Notes: generated from the letters alone by a model not told the origin. A DNA stretch of 64,000 bases from Quisquiliibacterium transsilvanicum (GCF_014202215.1 NZ_JACHGB010000009.1:1-64000); one strand, 5' to 3'; counted from the first letter of the stretch, positions 1-8,918 are shown. A program made the numbers and translations.

Positions 1-95
1 CTGAGGCAAACTATTACCGGAAAATCACCCGTCAGATCACCGAGGTGGTGGCCTGACTTAACCCAAAGAGCCTCCGCGAAAGCCGGGGCGGTTCA
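1..95 (+). mobile_element. Right end of a probable IS3-family insertion sequence, with the last codons of its transposase
   Basis: Positions 3-56 are an open frame ending in TGA whose last residues (EANYYRKITRQ...EVVA) resemble the C-terminus of IS3-family OrfB transposases, which commonly end in a YYR-type tail. About 40 bases after the stop is a sequence which, read on the minus strand, begins TGAACCGCCCCGG, the TG...CA type of end seen in IS3-family elements. The inferred element end is at 95. The left end and most of the transposase lie outside the window, so target duplication and family cannot be confirmed. The match is from memory of family ends and not from a search. Confidence 0.5.
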
Positions 96-649
96 ACCAG
101 CTGCCGACGCACGAGCTGCGCTGGCGTTCGCGCCTCGGCAGAGGCTCGCGCTTCACGCTGATGCTGCCCGGGGCGTATCTCAGCGATCCCGGGGTCGTGG
201 TGCGTCACGCGGCGCCGGTCGGGGCGGACGCGTTGAGTCAGCTGCGGGGGGCGTACGTGCTTCTCCTGGAGGATGATCGGGAAGCGCGCCGGGCCATCGA
301 GGATCTGCTGGACGACTGGGGAGTGATCCATGCCGGCGGCGCCACTCTCGAAGAGCTGGCTCCGGAAGTCGAGGCTGCCGGGCGGATTCCCGATGCGCTG
401 ATCACCGACTTCCGGCTCCCTGGGCAGCTCTCCGGGGCGGCTTGCGTTCAGGAACTCCGCCGCCTAATCGGGGCGACGGTGCCTGCGATCATCGTCACCG
501 GGGAGTCGGATCTCGCCTCGGTGCGTGCGGTGATGCCGCCGGATACCGCGCTGCTGCAGAAGCCGTTCGACGAGGCGGCCTTTGTCCTGCCGCTGCTCGA
601 GGCGGTCGTGCGGGCGCGTCGTGCCGAAAGCCTGCATATCGACCTGTGA
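96..649 (+). pseudogene. Hybrid histidine kinase, C-terminal remnant (end of ATPase domain plus receiver domain), cut by the IS
   Basis: The reading frame is open from just inside the IS end to 649 and makes protein-like sense from about 98 on: HELRWRSRLGRGSRFTLMLP is the typical last strand of a histidine kinase HATPase domain. A receiver domain follows, with acidic pocket LLLEDD, phosphoacceptor in ITDFRLPG, Thr in IIVTGES and Lys in LLQKPF. The ATG at 161 lies inside the ATPase tail and is not a natural start. The DHp domain and the rest of the ATPase are missing, replaced by the IS end, so the kinase is inactivated. The stand-alone receiver could only be made by read-out from the element. 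Ends 82 bases before the acyl-CoA dehydrogenase. Confidence 0.65.
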
Positions 650-731
650 CCGCCCGCGCATCGGCGTCGCCAGCCGCTATAGTTTAGGGTTTCGCACCTC
701 CCTTCCTGAGCGACCTCCTGGAGAAGACTCG

Positions 732-1886
732 ATGATCGAACGCACAATCTTTACCGAGGATCACAACCTGTTTCGTGATTCTTTCCGGAAGTTTCTCGAG
801 AACGAGGTTGTCCCGTTCCACGACCAGTGGGAAGACCAGGGCTATGTGGATCGCGAGGTCTGGCTGAAGGCGGGCGCCAACGGCTTCCTCTGCACCTCGA
901 TGCCCGAGGAGTACGGCGGTTCGGGGGCCGACAAGCTCTACTCCATGATCATGATGGAGGAGTGCGGCCGGGTGAACGCGACGGGTCTGGGCTTCGGTCT
1001 GCACTCGGAGATCATTGCGCCGTACATTCTTCGCTACGGGTCCGCGGAACAGAAAAGCCGCTACCTGCCCAAGATGGCCTCCGGCGAGATGATCGGCGCC
1101 ATCGCGATGACCGAGCCGGGCGCCGGTTCGGACCTGCAGGGCGTGAAGACCACCGCGCTGCGCGATGGTGACCACTACGTCATCAACGGTTCCAAGACCT
1201 TCATCACCAACGGCTTCCACGCCGACGTGGTGATCACGGTGGCCAAGACCAACCCTTCGGCGGGGGCCAAGGGCACCAGCCTGCTCATGGTCGAGCGCGG
1301 CATGCCGGGCTTCGAGAAGGGCAAGCGGCTCAAGAAGGTTGGCCTCAAGGCGCAGGACACGTCGGAGCTCTTCTTCGACAACGTCCGGGTTCCGGCTTCG
1401 CACCTGCTTGGCGAGGAGAACCAGGGCTTCATCTACCTGATGCAGGAGCTGCCCTGGGAGCGCATGCAGATCGCGATCAGCGGCGTGGCCAATGCGCAGG
1501 CGGCGATCAACTGGACGCTCGACTACGTGCGCGAGCGCAAGGTGTTCGGCACCACCGTCTCCGCCTACCAGAACACGCGCTTCAAGCTCGCCGAGATGCA
1601 GACCGAGGTGCAGATCGCCCAAGTCTTCGTCGACAAGTGCATGGAGCTGCTGCTGGTCGGCAAGCTGGACACCGCGACTGCCTCGATGGCCAAGTACTGG
1701 GTCAGCGACCTGCAGTGCAAGGTGATCGACGAGTGCGTGCAGCTGCATGGCGGCTACGGCTACATGTGGGAGTACCCGATTGCACGTGCCTACTGCGACG
1801 CGCGCGTCCAGCGCATCTACGGCGGCACCAACGAGATCATGAAGGAAGTGATCACCCGTTCGATGGGCCTGGCCGTGCCGAAATGA
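732..1886 (+). CDS. Acyl-CoA dehydrogenase (IVD/LCAD-like active site)
   Basis: A 384-residue FAD-dependent acyl-CoA dehydrogenase, oxidising an acyl-CoA to the 2-enoyl-CoA and passing electrons to ETF. Visible family motifs are MTEPGAGSDLQG (about 127-138), the FITNG loop (157-161) and the C-terminal GGYGYMWEYP and RIYGGTNEIM. The Glu that serves as base in medium-chain enzymes (IYEGTNE) is Gly here. A Glu sits instead at about residue 243 (LPWERMQIA), the position used by isovaleryl- and long-chain acyl-CoA dehydrogenases. The start at 732 follows CTGGAGAAG by a good distance; the frame is open further upstream but has no protein-like content there. A terminator follows the gene. Substrate chain type is unknown. 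Confidence 0.93.
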   Translation: MIERTIFTEDHNLFRDSFRKFLENEVVPFHDQWEDQGYVDREVWLKAGANGFLCTSMPEEYGGSGADKLYSMIMMEECGRVNATGLGFGLHSEIIAPYILRYGSAEQKSRYLPKMASGEMIGAIAMTEPGAGSDLQGVKTTALRDGDHYVINGSKTFITNGFHADVVITVAKTNPSAGAKGTSLLMVERGMPGFEKGKRLKKVGLKAQDTSELFFDNVRVPASHLLGEENQGFIYLMQELPWERMQIAISGVANAQAAINWTLDYVRERKVFGTTVSAYQNTRFKLAEMQTEVQIAQVFVDKCMELLLVGKLDTATASMAKYWVSDLQCKVIDECVQLHGGYGYMWEYPIARAYCDARVQRIYGGTNEIMKEVITRSMGLAVPK

Positions 1887-1937
1887 GTCTGGTGATCCGG
1901 CTCGCCGCGGCGCGTGCGCCGGGGCGATGATCGCTCC

Positions 1938-1967
1938 AAGGGACGCTGCGGCGTCCCTTCGTTTTTT
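1938..1967 (+). terminator. Rho-independent terminator after the acyl-CoA dehydrogenase
   Basis: A perfect 9-bp stem (AAGGGACGC / GCGTCCCTT) with a 4-base loop is followed by CG and six T residues. It separates the acyl-CoA dehydrogenase from the livH operon, so the two are probably separate transcripts. Confidence 0.85.
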
Positions 1968-2081
1968 CGGATCAGGGATAACCCGAGAAACGCATCTGCA
2001 GCGTCGGGGTGCGCAGTTTTTTCAGCGGCCCTCTATGTAGACTCCGCCCCGGTCCAACCTTTACGAGAGCGAACCGGAGAC

Positions 2082-2957
2082 ATGGAGATCCTGCAGCTGA
2101 CGATTGCCGGCGTAGCGATCGGGTGCATCTACGCGCTCATCGCCCTGGGCTTCGTCCTGATCTACAAGGCCACCGAGGTCGTCAACTTCGCCCAGGGCGA
2201 CGTGATGATGCTGGGTGGGTTCGTCGCGCTCACCTTTGCGGTGATATGGGGGTTTCCCTTCTGGCTCGCGGTGATCTTCGCCGTCCTGGTGCTTGCGCTG
2301 GTGGGTGCGGTATTCAACCGCGTCCTGCTGGTGCCGATCATCGGGCAGCCCACTTTCGCTGCGGTGATGATCACGCTGGCGGCGGGCTACGTGATGCGCG
2401 GCGTGGCGTCGATGGTTCCCGGCTGGGGCACCGATACCTACGCGCTGAAGGCGCCGTACTCGGACGGCACGCTGAGGCTTGGCGACCTGGTGGTCTCTAC
2501 GGACCACATCGCCATCATCGTGCTCACAGCGCTGCTGTGCGCCGGGCTGTTCCTGTTCTTCAAGTTCACCCGGGTCGGAATCGCGATGCAGGCGTCGTCG
2601 CAGAACCAGCTGGCGGCGAACTACATGGGCATCCCCGTGCGCCGCATCAACACGCTGATCTGGGGCATCTCGGCCGGCGTGGCGGCGTTCACCGCGATCC
2701 TGCTGGCGCCGATCACCTTCGTTCACACGAACATGGGCTTCATCGGCCTGAAGGCATTCCCGGCGGCGGTGGTCGGCGGGTTCGGCAGCATTCCCGGCGC
2801 CATCGTCGGGGGGCTGATCATCGGCCTGGTGGAGTCCTACGCAGGCTTCTATCTTCCCGAGGGGTTCAAGGACGTGGCGGCTTACGTGGTCGTGCTCCTG
2901 GTCCTGATGATTCGGCCGTCCGGCATTTTCGCCGAGATGCGTCGCAAGAAAGTCTGA
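2082..2957 (+). CDS. livH: Branched-chain amino acid type ABC transporter, permease LivH
   Basis: A 291-residue polytopic inner-membrane permease of the LivH family, one half of the channel of a HAAT-type ABC importer. It opens with the family's hydrophobic start (EILQLTIAGVAIGCIYALIA) and the NFAQGDVMMLGGF motif, and ends with the conserved PSGIFAE segment. The ATG at 2082 is preceded by CCGGAGA. The open frame extends upstream to 1914, but that stretch overlaps a terminator and is not coding. First gene of a tight run livH-livM-livG-livF-acyl-CoA synthetase-binding protein. HAAT permeases also carry urea, amides and aromatic or fatty acids, so amino acids need not be the substrate. Confidence 0.93.
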   Translation: MEILQLTIAGVAIGCIYALIALGFVLIYKATEVVNFAQGDVMMLGGFVALTFAVIWGFPFWLAVIFAVLVLALVGAVFNRVLLVPIIGQPTFAAVMITLAAGYVMRGVASMVPGWGTDTYALKAPYSDGTLRLGDLVVSTDHIAIIVLTALLCAGLFLFFKFTRVGIAMQASSQNQLAANYMGIPVRRINTLIWGISAGVAAFTAILLAPITFVHTNMGFIGLKAFPAAVVGGFGSIPGAIVGGLIIGLVESYAGFYLPEGFKDVAAYVVVLLVLMIRPSGIFAEMRRKKV

Positions 2958-2970
2958 CAGGACCCGCACC

Positions 2971-4047
2971 ATGCGTTTCATCTTCAAGACCCATTACGAG
3001 CAGGATCTCCGGCTCTTCAAGCATGGCCTGTCAGCTGCCTGGTACATGGCGCTGCTGGCCTTCCTGCTGATCGCGCCCTGGGTGCTGCCCGACTATTACC
3101 GCACGCAGCTGGTGTTCATCTACATCTACAGCATCGTCGGCTTCGGCCTCATGCTGCTGTCCGGTTTCACCGGACAGATCTCGATGGGACACGCGGCCTT
3201 CCTGGCCATCGGCGCCTACACCGAGGCCATCCTCCAGGCCAAGGGCTTCCCGTTCGTCGTCTCGGCGCCGATCGCGGTGCTGCTCGCCGCGGCGGCGGGC
3301 GTGATCATCGGCCTGCCTGCGCTGAGGCTCTCCGGCATCTACCTGGCGATCGCCACGCTCGCGTTCGGCTTCATCGTCGAGGAGATCCTCGCGCGGTGGG
3401 AATCGGTGACGCACGGCAACTCGGGCCTGCTGGTGTCGCAGCCCAAGCTGCTGTTCGGCAAGATCGAGACGGACTGGGGCTTCTATTACCTGTGCATGGT
3501 TTGCGCGGTGATTGCAGGCTTCGCAGTGTTCAACCTGCTGCGCTCGCACACCGGGCGGGCCTTCATCGCGATCCGTGACTCGGAAGTGTCGGCGCAGAGC
3601 ATGGGCGTGAACCTCTCGCGCTACAAGACGCTGAGCTTCGCCCTCTCCGCGGCGATCACTGGCCTGGCCGGTGCGCTCTACGCTCACCAGATCCGCTTCC
3701 TGAGCCCGGAGCAGTTCACCATCGCGATGTCGATCGAGTTCCTGATGATGATCGTCATCGGCGGAATGGGCTCGCTGCACGGCGCGGTGTTCGGCGCGAT
3801 CTTCGTGATCGGCCTGCCGGAGCTGATCTCGGTGTTGAAGGACTACCTGCCGCAGGCGGTATCCGAGCAGACGGGCCTGAAAGGCACGCTGTTCGGCGTG
3901 ATCATGATCGTCATCGTGCTGTTCGAGCCCCAGGGCATCTACGGGCGCTGGATCAAGATTCGAACGTACTTCTCGCTCTTCCCGCTCTACAAGCGCGGCA
4001 TGTTCATGCGGCAGAAGTCGTATCAGAAATCCGAACGGGTGCACTAG
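2971..4047 (+). CDS. livM: Branched-chain amino acid type ABC transporter, permease LivM
   Basis: A 358-residue second permease of the importer, with about eight hydrophobic segments and the LivM hallmarks: LLSGFTGQISMGHAAFLAIGAY near residue 60 and the cytoplasmic loop IRDSEVSAQSMGVNLSRYK that contacts the ATPase. It ends in a basic C-terminal tail. The start lies 13 bases after livH, with AGGACC upstream. It pairs with LivH to form the transmembrane pore. Confidence 0.93.
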   Translation: MRFIFKTHYEQDLRLFKHGLSAAWYMALLAFLLIAPWVLPDYYRTQLVFIYIYSIVGFGLMLLSGFTGQISMGHAAFLAIGAYTEAILQAKGFPFVVSAPIAVLLAAAAGVIIGLPALRLSGIYLAIATLAFGFIVEEILARWESVTHGNSGLLVSQPKLLFGKIETDWGFYYLCMVCAVIAGFAVFNLLRSHTGRAFIAIRDSEVSAQSMGVNLSRYKTLSFALSAAITGLAGALYAHQIRFLSPEQFTIAMSIEFLMMIVIGGMGSLHGAVFGAIFVIGLPELISVLKDYLPQAVSEQTGLKGTLFGVIMIVIVLFEPQGIYGRWIKIRTYFSLFPLYKRGMFMRQKSYQKSERVH

Positions 4048-4051
4048 GGCC

Positions 4052-4810
4052 ATGACGTTCTTCAAGGTTGAAAACCTCACCAAGCGCTTCGGCGGCCTGA
4101 CCGCCGTCGACGACGTGAGCTTCGAAGTCAACAAGGGCGAGGTCTACACGATCATCGGACCCAACGGCGCCGGCAAGACCACGATCTTCAACATGATCAG
4201 CCTGATCTACGCGCCCACTTCGGGCCGGGTGGTCTTCGAGGATCGCGATCTCACCGGGGTGCCTCCAGACAAGGTCGTGAGCTACGGCATCGGGCGGACC
4301 TTCCAGAACATCGAGCTGTTCGAGCACGCCACGGTTCTGCAGAACCTGCTGATCGGCTGCCATGCGCATGCGAAAGGCAGCTTCCTGTCGGAGCTGCTGT
4401 TCCTGCCGTCGGTGAAGCGGCGCGAGCTGGAACACCGCGAGCGGGTCGAGAAGGTCATCGATTTCCTCGACCTGCAGTCGGTCCGCGAGAGCATGGTGTC
4501 GGGGCTGCCCTACGGAATTCGCAAGGTCGTCGAGCTGGCGCGCGCGCTGTGCACCGAGCCCAAGATGCTGCTGCTCGACGAGCCCTCGTCGGGCCTGAAC
4601 GTCGAGGAGACCTCCGACATGGCGTTCTGGATCAAGGACATCAAGAACGATCTGGGCATCACGGTGCTGATGGTCGAGCACGACATGAGCCTGGTGTCGC
4701 GGGTGTCGGACCGCGTGCTGGCCGTGAACTACGGCCGCAAGCTCGCCGAAGGCACGCCTGCCGAAGTGCAGTCGAACCGCGACGTCATCGCGGCATATCT
4801 GGGGGAATGA
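4052..4810 (+). CDS. livG: Branched-chain amino acid type ABC transporter, ATP-binding protein LivG
   Basis: A 252-residue cytoplasmic ATPase. Walker A is GPNGAGKTT (36-44), the Q-loop is in GRTFQNIELF, and Walker B is in PKMLLLDEPSSGL. The ABC signature is the LivG-style LPYGIRKVVELARAL rather than LSGGQ; this loose form is usual in the LivG branch. The His switch is in LMVEHDMSLV. It follows livM by 4 bases and its stop overlaps the livF start (ATGA or ATGATG). Confidence 0.93.
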   Translation: MTFFKVENLTKRFGGLTAVDDVSFEVNKGEVYTIIGPNGAGKTTIFNMISLIYAPTSGRVVFEDRDLTGVPPDKVVSYGIGRTFQNIELFEHATVLQNLLIGCHAHAKGSFLSELLFLPSVKRRELEHRERVEKVIDFLDLQSVRESMVSGLPYGIRKVVELARALCTEPKMLLLDEPSSGLNVEETSDMAFWIKDIKNDLGITVLMVEHDMSLVSRVSDRVLAVNYGRKLAEGTPAEVQSNRDVIAAYLGE

Positions 4811-5586
4811 TGAGCAACGACGTCATTCTTCGCCTGGCGAACATCGAGTCGAGCTACGGTCCGGTGCAGGCGATCCGGGGCGTCAGCCTCGAGGTGCGCA
4901 AGGGCGCCATCGTCACCGTGCTCGGCGCCAACGGCGCGGGCAAGACCACGATCCTCAAGACGATTTCCGGGATCATCGATCCGCAGAAGGGTACCGTCTG
5001 GTTCGACGGCGAGGAGATCCAGCGGAAGAACGCGGACTGGATCGTGCGCAGGGGCATCAGCCACGTCCCCGAGGGGCGCGAGGTGTTCCCGCTGCTGACC
5101 GTGCGCGAGAACCTGCTGATGGGGGCGTACACGCGCAAGGACCGGGACGGCGTTGCGCCGGACATCGAGCGCATGTTCGTCTACTTTCCGATCCTGCGCG
5201 AGCGCCAGCACCAGGAGGCCGGACAGCTGTCGGGCGGCCAGCAGCAGATGCTGGCGATCGCGCGTGCGCTGATGTCGCGCCCGAAGCTGCTGCTGCTCGA
5301 CGAGCCGAGCCTCGGCCTGTCGCCGAAGCTGGTCAAGGAGATCTTCGAGATCATCAAGCGCGTCAACCAGGAGGAGGGCACCACGATGCTCCTGGTCGAG
5401 CAGAACGCCAACATCGCGCTGTCCACCGCCGACTACGGCTACGTGCTGGAGGTCGGGCGGGTGGTGATGCAGGACACGCGCGAGCGGCTGCTCGAGAAGG
5501 AGGACATCAAGGAGTTCTATCTCGGCATGTCCGCGGACAACGTGCGCGGCGAGAAGCGCTGGAAGAAGAAGAAGCAGTGGCGCTGA
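4807..5586 (+). CDS. livF: Branched-chain amino acid type ABC transporter, ATP-binding protein LivF
   Basis: A 259-residue second ATPase of the importer, with Walker A GANGAGKTT, a canonical signature LSGGQQQMLAIARAL and Walker B PKLLLLDEPSLGL. Two adjacent ATG codons (4807 and 4810) could start it; 4807 gives the ATGA overlap with livG and 4810 gives better spacing from GGGGGA. The basic tail (KRWKKKKQW) extends beyond the usual LivF end. Together with LivG it forms the nucleotide-binding heterodimer. Confidence 0.92.
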   Translation: MMSNDVILRLANIESSYGPVQAIRGVSLEVRKGAIVTVLGANGAGKTTILKTISGIIDPQKGTVWFDGEEIQRKNADWIVRRGISHVPEGREVFPLLTVRENLLMGAYTRKDRDGVAPDIERMFVYFPILRERQHQEAGQLSGGQQQMLAIARALMSRPKLLLLDEPSLGLSPKLVKEIFEIIKRVNQEEGTTMLLVEQNANIALSTADYGYVLEVGRVVMQDTRERLLEKEDIKEFYLGMSADNVRGEKRWKKKKQWR

Positions 5587-5603
5587 GCGGCAAGGGGAAT
5601 GCG

Positions 5604-7508
5604 ATGGAGATGGCATTGAAGACAGGAACGGATTCGGGCGGGGCTGCGCGCAACGCGAAGTTGTCCGGGCCCGCACCCGCGATGCGCCAGACGGATCTGC
5701 CGGGAGAGACCGTTGCGCAGAAATTCTGGAACGCCGTGCAGCAGCGCGGCCCGAAGGTGGCGCTGCGGCAGAAGGAACTCGGCATCTGGAAAGAGGTCCG
5801 CTGGGACGAGTTCGGCGCGCACGTGCGCGCGATCGCGATGGGCCTCGCGGCGCAGGGCTTCCAGCCGGGCGACACCGCGTCGATCCTTGCCAACACCCGG
5901 CGCGAGTGGTCCTACGCCGACTACGGGATCCTCTGCGCAGGCGGCGTGTCCTCGGGCATCTATCCGACCGACGCTGCCGAGCAAGTCGAATATCTGACCG
6001 GGGACTCCAGCTCCAGTCTCATCTTCGTCGAGGACGAGGAGCAGTTGGACAAGGTGCTGGAGGTCCGGGACCGGCTGCCCAGGCTGAAGAAGATCGTCGT
6101 CTTCGACATGGAAGGCCTGCAGCACTTCCAGGATCCGCAGGTGATGTCGCTGGCGGCGCTCGAGGCGGCCGGCGCGGAGTACGACCGCGCCCACCCGGGC
6201 GAGTTCGACAAGCGCTTGCAGAGCCGCAAGGCGGACGACCTGGCGATCCTGGTCTACACCTCGGGCACCACGGGCAAGCCCAAGGGCGCGATGGTCTCGA
6301 ACGCGAACCTGCTGTGGGTGATGGAACACTTTCCCACCGAGATCGAGCAGACCGCCGACGACGACAAGATGGGCTTCCTGCCGCTGTGTCACATCGCCGA
6401 GCGGATGTTCGGGCAGTTCCTGTCGCTGGAGACCGGGGCGCGCCTGAACTACGTCGAGAACCCGGAGACGGTGGCCGAGAACGTCCGCGAGATCTCTCCT
6501 TCGGTGATGATGGCGGTGCCGCGCATCTGGGAAAAGTTCTACTCGGCGATCATGATCCGGATGAAGGAGGCCACGCCCTTCGAGCGCTGGGCCTACGCGA
6601 AGGCCCTGGGTGTCGGCTACAAGGTCGCCGAACTGCGCTTCGCGGGCAAGCCGGTTTCCGGCGGGCTGGCTCTGGCCAACCGCCTGGGCCGCTTCTTCGT
6701 GCTGAACAACGTGCGCCGCTCGATCGGCATGCACAACGTCCGCTTCGCAGTGACCGGCGCGGCGCCGATCTCGCCCGAGCTCATCAAGTGGTACTACGCG
6801 CTGGGCGTCGAGATGTACGAGGTCTGGGGCATGACCGAGACTACTGGCGGCGGCACCGCGAACCGTCCCGGCGCGTTCAAGCTCGGTTCGATCGGTCGGC
6901 CCACTGAGATCAACGAGATGAAGCTCTCCAACGAGGGCGAGATCCTGGTGCGGGGCCGCAACGTCATCATGGGCTACCTGAACCAGCCCGAGAAGACGCG
7001 CGAGACGATCGACGAGGACGGCTGGCTGCACACCGGCGACGTCGGGGTGATCGACGACGAAGGCTTCTTCCGGATCACCGACCGGATGAAGGACATCATC
7101 ATCACGGCGGGCGGCAAGAACGTCACGCCCTCGGAGATCGAGAACGAGCTGAAATTCTCGCCCTACATCACCGACGCAGTGGTGGTGGGCGACAAGCGGC
7201 CGTATCTGACCTGCCTGATCATGATCGATCACGAGAACGTCGAGAACTACGCGCAGGAGCGCAGCGTGCCGTTCTCGGACTTTGCCAGCCTGTGCCGCAC
7301 CCAGGAGGTGCAGGCGCTCATCCAGTCGGAAATCGACCGGGTGAACGGCAAGTTCGCGCGGGTGGAGCAGATCAAGAAGTTCCGCCTGATCGAACACAAG
7401 CTCACGGCGGAAGACGAAGAGCTCACGCCGACCATGAAGCTCAAGCGCAAGCTGGTCAACGAAAAATACATGGGACTCATCGACTCGATGTACGCATCGG
7501 GCGAATGA
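5604..7508 (+). CDS. Long-chain-type acyl-CoA synthetase (AMP-forming)
   Basis: About 634 residues of the ANL superfamily; it activates a carboxylic acid with ATP and CoA through an acyl-adenylate. The P-loop YTSGTTGKPKG is at about 218-228, the adenylate motif is in YEVWGMTETTGG, GWLHTGDVG carries the ribose-binding Asp, and DRMKDIIITAGGKNVTP is the hinge and A8 region. The ATG at 5604 has AAGGGGA five bases upstream. An ATG at 5577 overlapping livF would add nine residues. Its place between livF and the binding-protein gene suggests that the imported compound is a carboxylic acid that is converted to a CoA ester on entry. The exact substrate is not readable. Confidence 0.9.
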   Translation: MEMALKTGTDSGGAARNAKLSGPAPAMRQTDLPGETVAQKFWNAVQQRGPKVALRQKELGIWKEVRWDEFGAHVRAIAMGLAAQGFQPGDTASILANTRREWSYADYGILCAGGVSSGIYPTDAAEQVEYLTGDSSSSLIFVEDEEQLDKVLEVRDRLPRLKKIVVFDMEGLQHFQDPQVMSLAALEAAGAEYDRAHPGEFDKRLQSRKADDLAILVYTSGTTGKPKGAMVSNANLLWVMEHFPTEIEQTADDDKMGFLPLCHIAERMFGQFLSLETGARLNYVENPETVAENVREISPSVMMAVPRIWEKFYSAIMIRMKEATPFERWAYAKALGVGYKVAELRFAGKPVSGGLALANRLGRFFVLNNVRRSIGMHNVRFAVTGAAPISPELIKWYYALGVEMYEVWGMTETTGGGTANRPGAFKLGSIGRPTEINEMKLSNEGEILVRGRNVIMGYLNQPEKTRETIDEDGWLHTGDVGVIDDEGFFRITDRMKDIIITAGGKNVTPSEIENELKFSPYITDAVVVGDKRPYLTCLIMIDHENVENYAQERSVPFSDFASLCRTQEVQALIQSEIDRVNGKFARVEQIKKFRLIEHKLTAEDEELTPTMKLKRKLVNEKYMGLIDSMYASGE

Positions 7509-7557
7509 GATCCGCAGCCTCCCTCTCCATCGATAGAAGCAGGAGCATCAGCAAGTC

Positions 7558-8739
7558 ATGACTCAACGCAGGGAATTCCTCGCTGCCGCAGCAGCGGGTT
7601 CGGCCGTGTTCGCTCTCCCGGGTCTGGCCGGCGCCACGCAGGGCGTGAGCAAGGACCAGATCGTGATCGGTTCGCTGCTCGATCTTTCGGGCCCGGCAGT
7701 CACGCTGGGCAAGGGCATCCAGAACGGCATGATCCTGCGCGCCGAGCAGGTCAACGCCGCCGGCGGCATCCATGGCCGCAAGCTCAAGATCGCCATCGAG
7801 GACTCGGGCTACGACCCCAAGAAGGCCGTTCTGGGCGCGCAGAAGCTGCTGTCGCAGGACAAGATCTTCGCGATGATCGGCTCGATCGGCACCCCGGTGT
7901 CGCTGCCGACCATCCCGCTGTGCATCGAGCGCAACGTGCCGCACCTGTTCCCGGTGACCGCGCACAAGGGCAACTACGAGCCCTTCCACAAGCTCAAGTT
8001 CGCTTCTTTCGTGCCCTACCAGTACGCGGTGGAGCTTGGCCTGAAGGAGCTGCTGCGCGTCAACGGATACAAGCGGGTCGCGATCCTGCACCAGGACGAC
8101 GAGTTCGGCCTGGAGATCCTGCGCGGCGCCGAGAAGGCGCTGGGCGAGAACAAGATGGCGCTGGTCGAGAAGACCACCTACAAGCGCGGCGCCACCGAGT
8201 TCGGCTCGCAGATGCAGAAGCTGCGCGCGGCCAACCCCGACCTGATCGTGCTGGGCACCATCGTGCGCGAGACGATCGGTGCGATGGCCACGGGTCGGCA
8301 GCTCGGCATCACCGCCGACTTCTTCGGCAGCTCGGCCGCCTACATGCCGGCGGTGGCGAAGGCGGGCGGCAAGGCGGTCGAGGGGCTCTACGCGACCAGC
8401 GAGACGCCCACCCCTTACCGCGACAACCCGCAGAACTCGAAGCTGCTGAATGACTGGATGGACCAGTACCAGGCGCGCTTCAAGGAAGAGGCCGATCTCT
8501 GGGCAGTGTCGGGCTGGCACATGGTCGACATGTTCGTGAACGCCGCACAGAAGGCCGGTCCGGGCCTGAGTTCCGAGAGCTTCGTGAAGACGCTCGAGGC
8601 GCTGACCTATCCGCGCACCTTCCTAGGCACGCCGGAGTACGGCTGGACGCCTACCACCCGCCAGGGCAACATGCAGACGCGCCTGCAGCAGATCCGTAAC
8701 GGCCGCTGGGTGACCGTGTCGGACTTCCTGAAGGCCTGA
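7558..8739 (+). CDS. ABC transporter periplasmic substrate-binding protein (LivK/Peripla_BP_6 family)
   Basis: A 393-residue receptor with an N-terminal export signal, MTQRREFLAAAAAGSAVFAL. The RREFL start looks Tat-like, which is common for this family; cleavage is probably near AGA-TQG. The mature part begins with the type I periplasmic fold (DQIVIGSLLDLSGPAV), followed by GGIHGRKLKI and IGSIGTPVSLPT. A CAGGAG sits 12 bases before the ATG. It is the last gene of the operon and delivers ligand to LivHM. It is closer to HAAT receptors of aromatic or other acids than to classical LivJ/K only by context, so the ligand is open. Confidence 0.92.
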   Translation: MTQRREFLAAAAAGSAVFALPGLAGATQGVSKDQIVIGSLLDLSGPAVTLGKGIQNGMILRAEQVNAAGGIHGRKLKIAIEDSGYDPKKAVLGAQKLLSQDKIFAMIGSIGTPVSLPTIPLCIERNVPHLFPVTAHKGNYEPFHKLKFASFVPYQYAVELGLKELLRVNGYKRVAILHQDDEFGLEILRGAEKALGENKMALVEKTTYKRGATEFGSQMQKLRAANPDLIVLGTIVRETIGAMATGRQLGITADFFGSSAAYMPAVAKAGGKAVEGLYATSETPTPYRDNPQNSKLLNDWMDQYQARFKEEADLWAVSGWHMVDMFVNAAQKAGPGLSSESFVKTLEALTYPRTFLGTPEYGWTPTTRQGNMQTRLQQIRNGRWVTVSDFLKA

Positions 8740-8752
8740 CCGCTGCCAGCCT

Positions 8753-8836
8753 GCCTTCGGGCGAGCTCGTAACAGGAGGCGCCTTCGGGCGGCCTCGGGA
8801 ATGAAAGCGCCTTCGGGCGGGCTCGCGAAAAGAGGC
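8753..8836. repeat. Three 28-bp tandem repeats, each carrying a TTCG-loop hairpin
   Basis: Copies begin at 8753, 8781 and 8809 (exact 28-base period). Each begins GCCTTCGGGCG, and copies 2 and 3 form CGCC-TTCG-GGCG hairpins with a stable tetraloop. A fourth, degenerate copy starts at 8837 and forms part of the terminator hairpin. The array lies in the 180-base gap between convergent genes. No unique spacers occur, so this is not CRISPR. It resembles a REP-type intergenic element. Confidence 0.8.
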
Positions 8837-8853
8837 GCCATCGGCGCCTCTTT
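8831..8853. terminator. Hairpin terminator between convergent genes
   Basis: AGAGGCGCC / GGCGCCTCT is a perfect 9-bp stem with a three-base loop, running into TTTCCC on the plus strand and AAAAG-complement T residues (TTTTCG) on the minus strand. It is placed to stop both the binding-protein operon and the crotonase transcript. Confidence 0.7.
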
Positions 8854-8918
8854 CCCGTTGTGCGCCCGGCCGGAACGCACACAGGCGGGTGCAGGCCCCG
8901 CCTTCGATCCCCGGGGAA

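Noticed and set aside
161-649. Stand-alone response regulator starting at the ATG at 161
   Set aside because: The ATG lies inside the last strand of a kinase ATPase domain; coding sense continues upstream to about 98, where the insertion sequence ends.
582-731. 50-codon upstream extension of the first acyl-CoA dehydrogenase
   Set aside because: The extension overlaps the kinase remnant, is not protein-like, and the ATG at 732 has a well-placed ribosome site and the family N-terminus.
8753-8836. CRISPR array
   Set aside because: Repeat units are directly adjacent (28-base period) with no unique spacers and no cas genes nearby.
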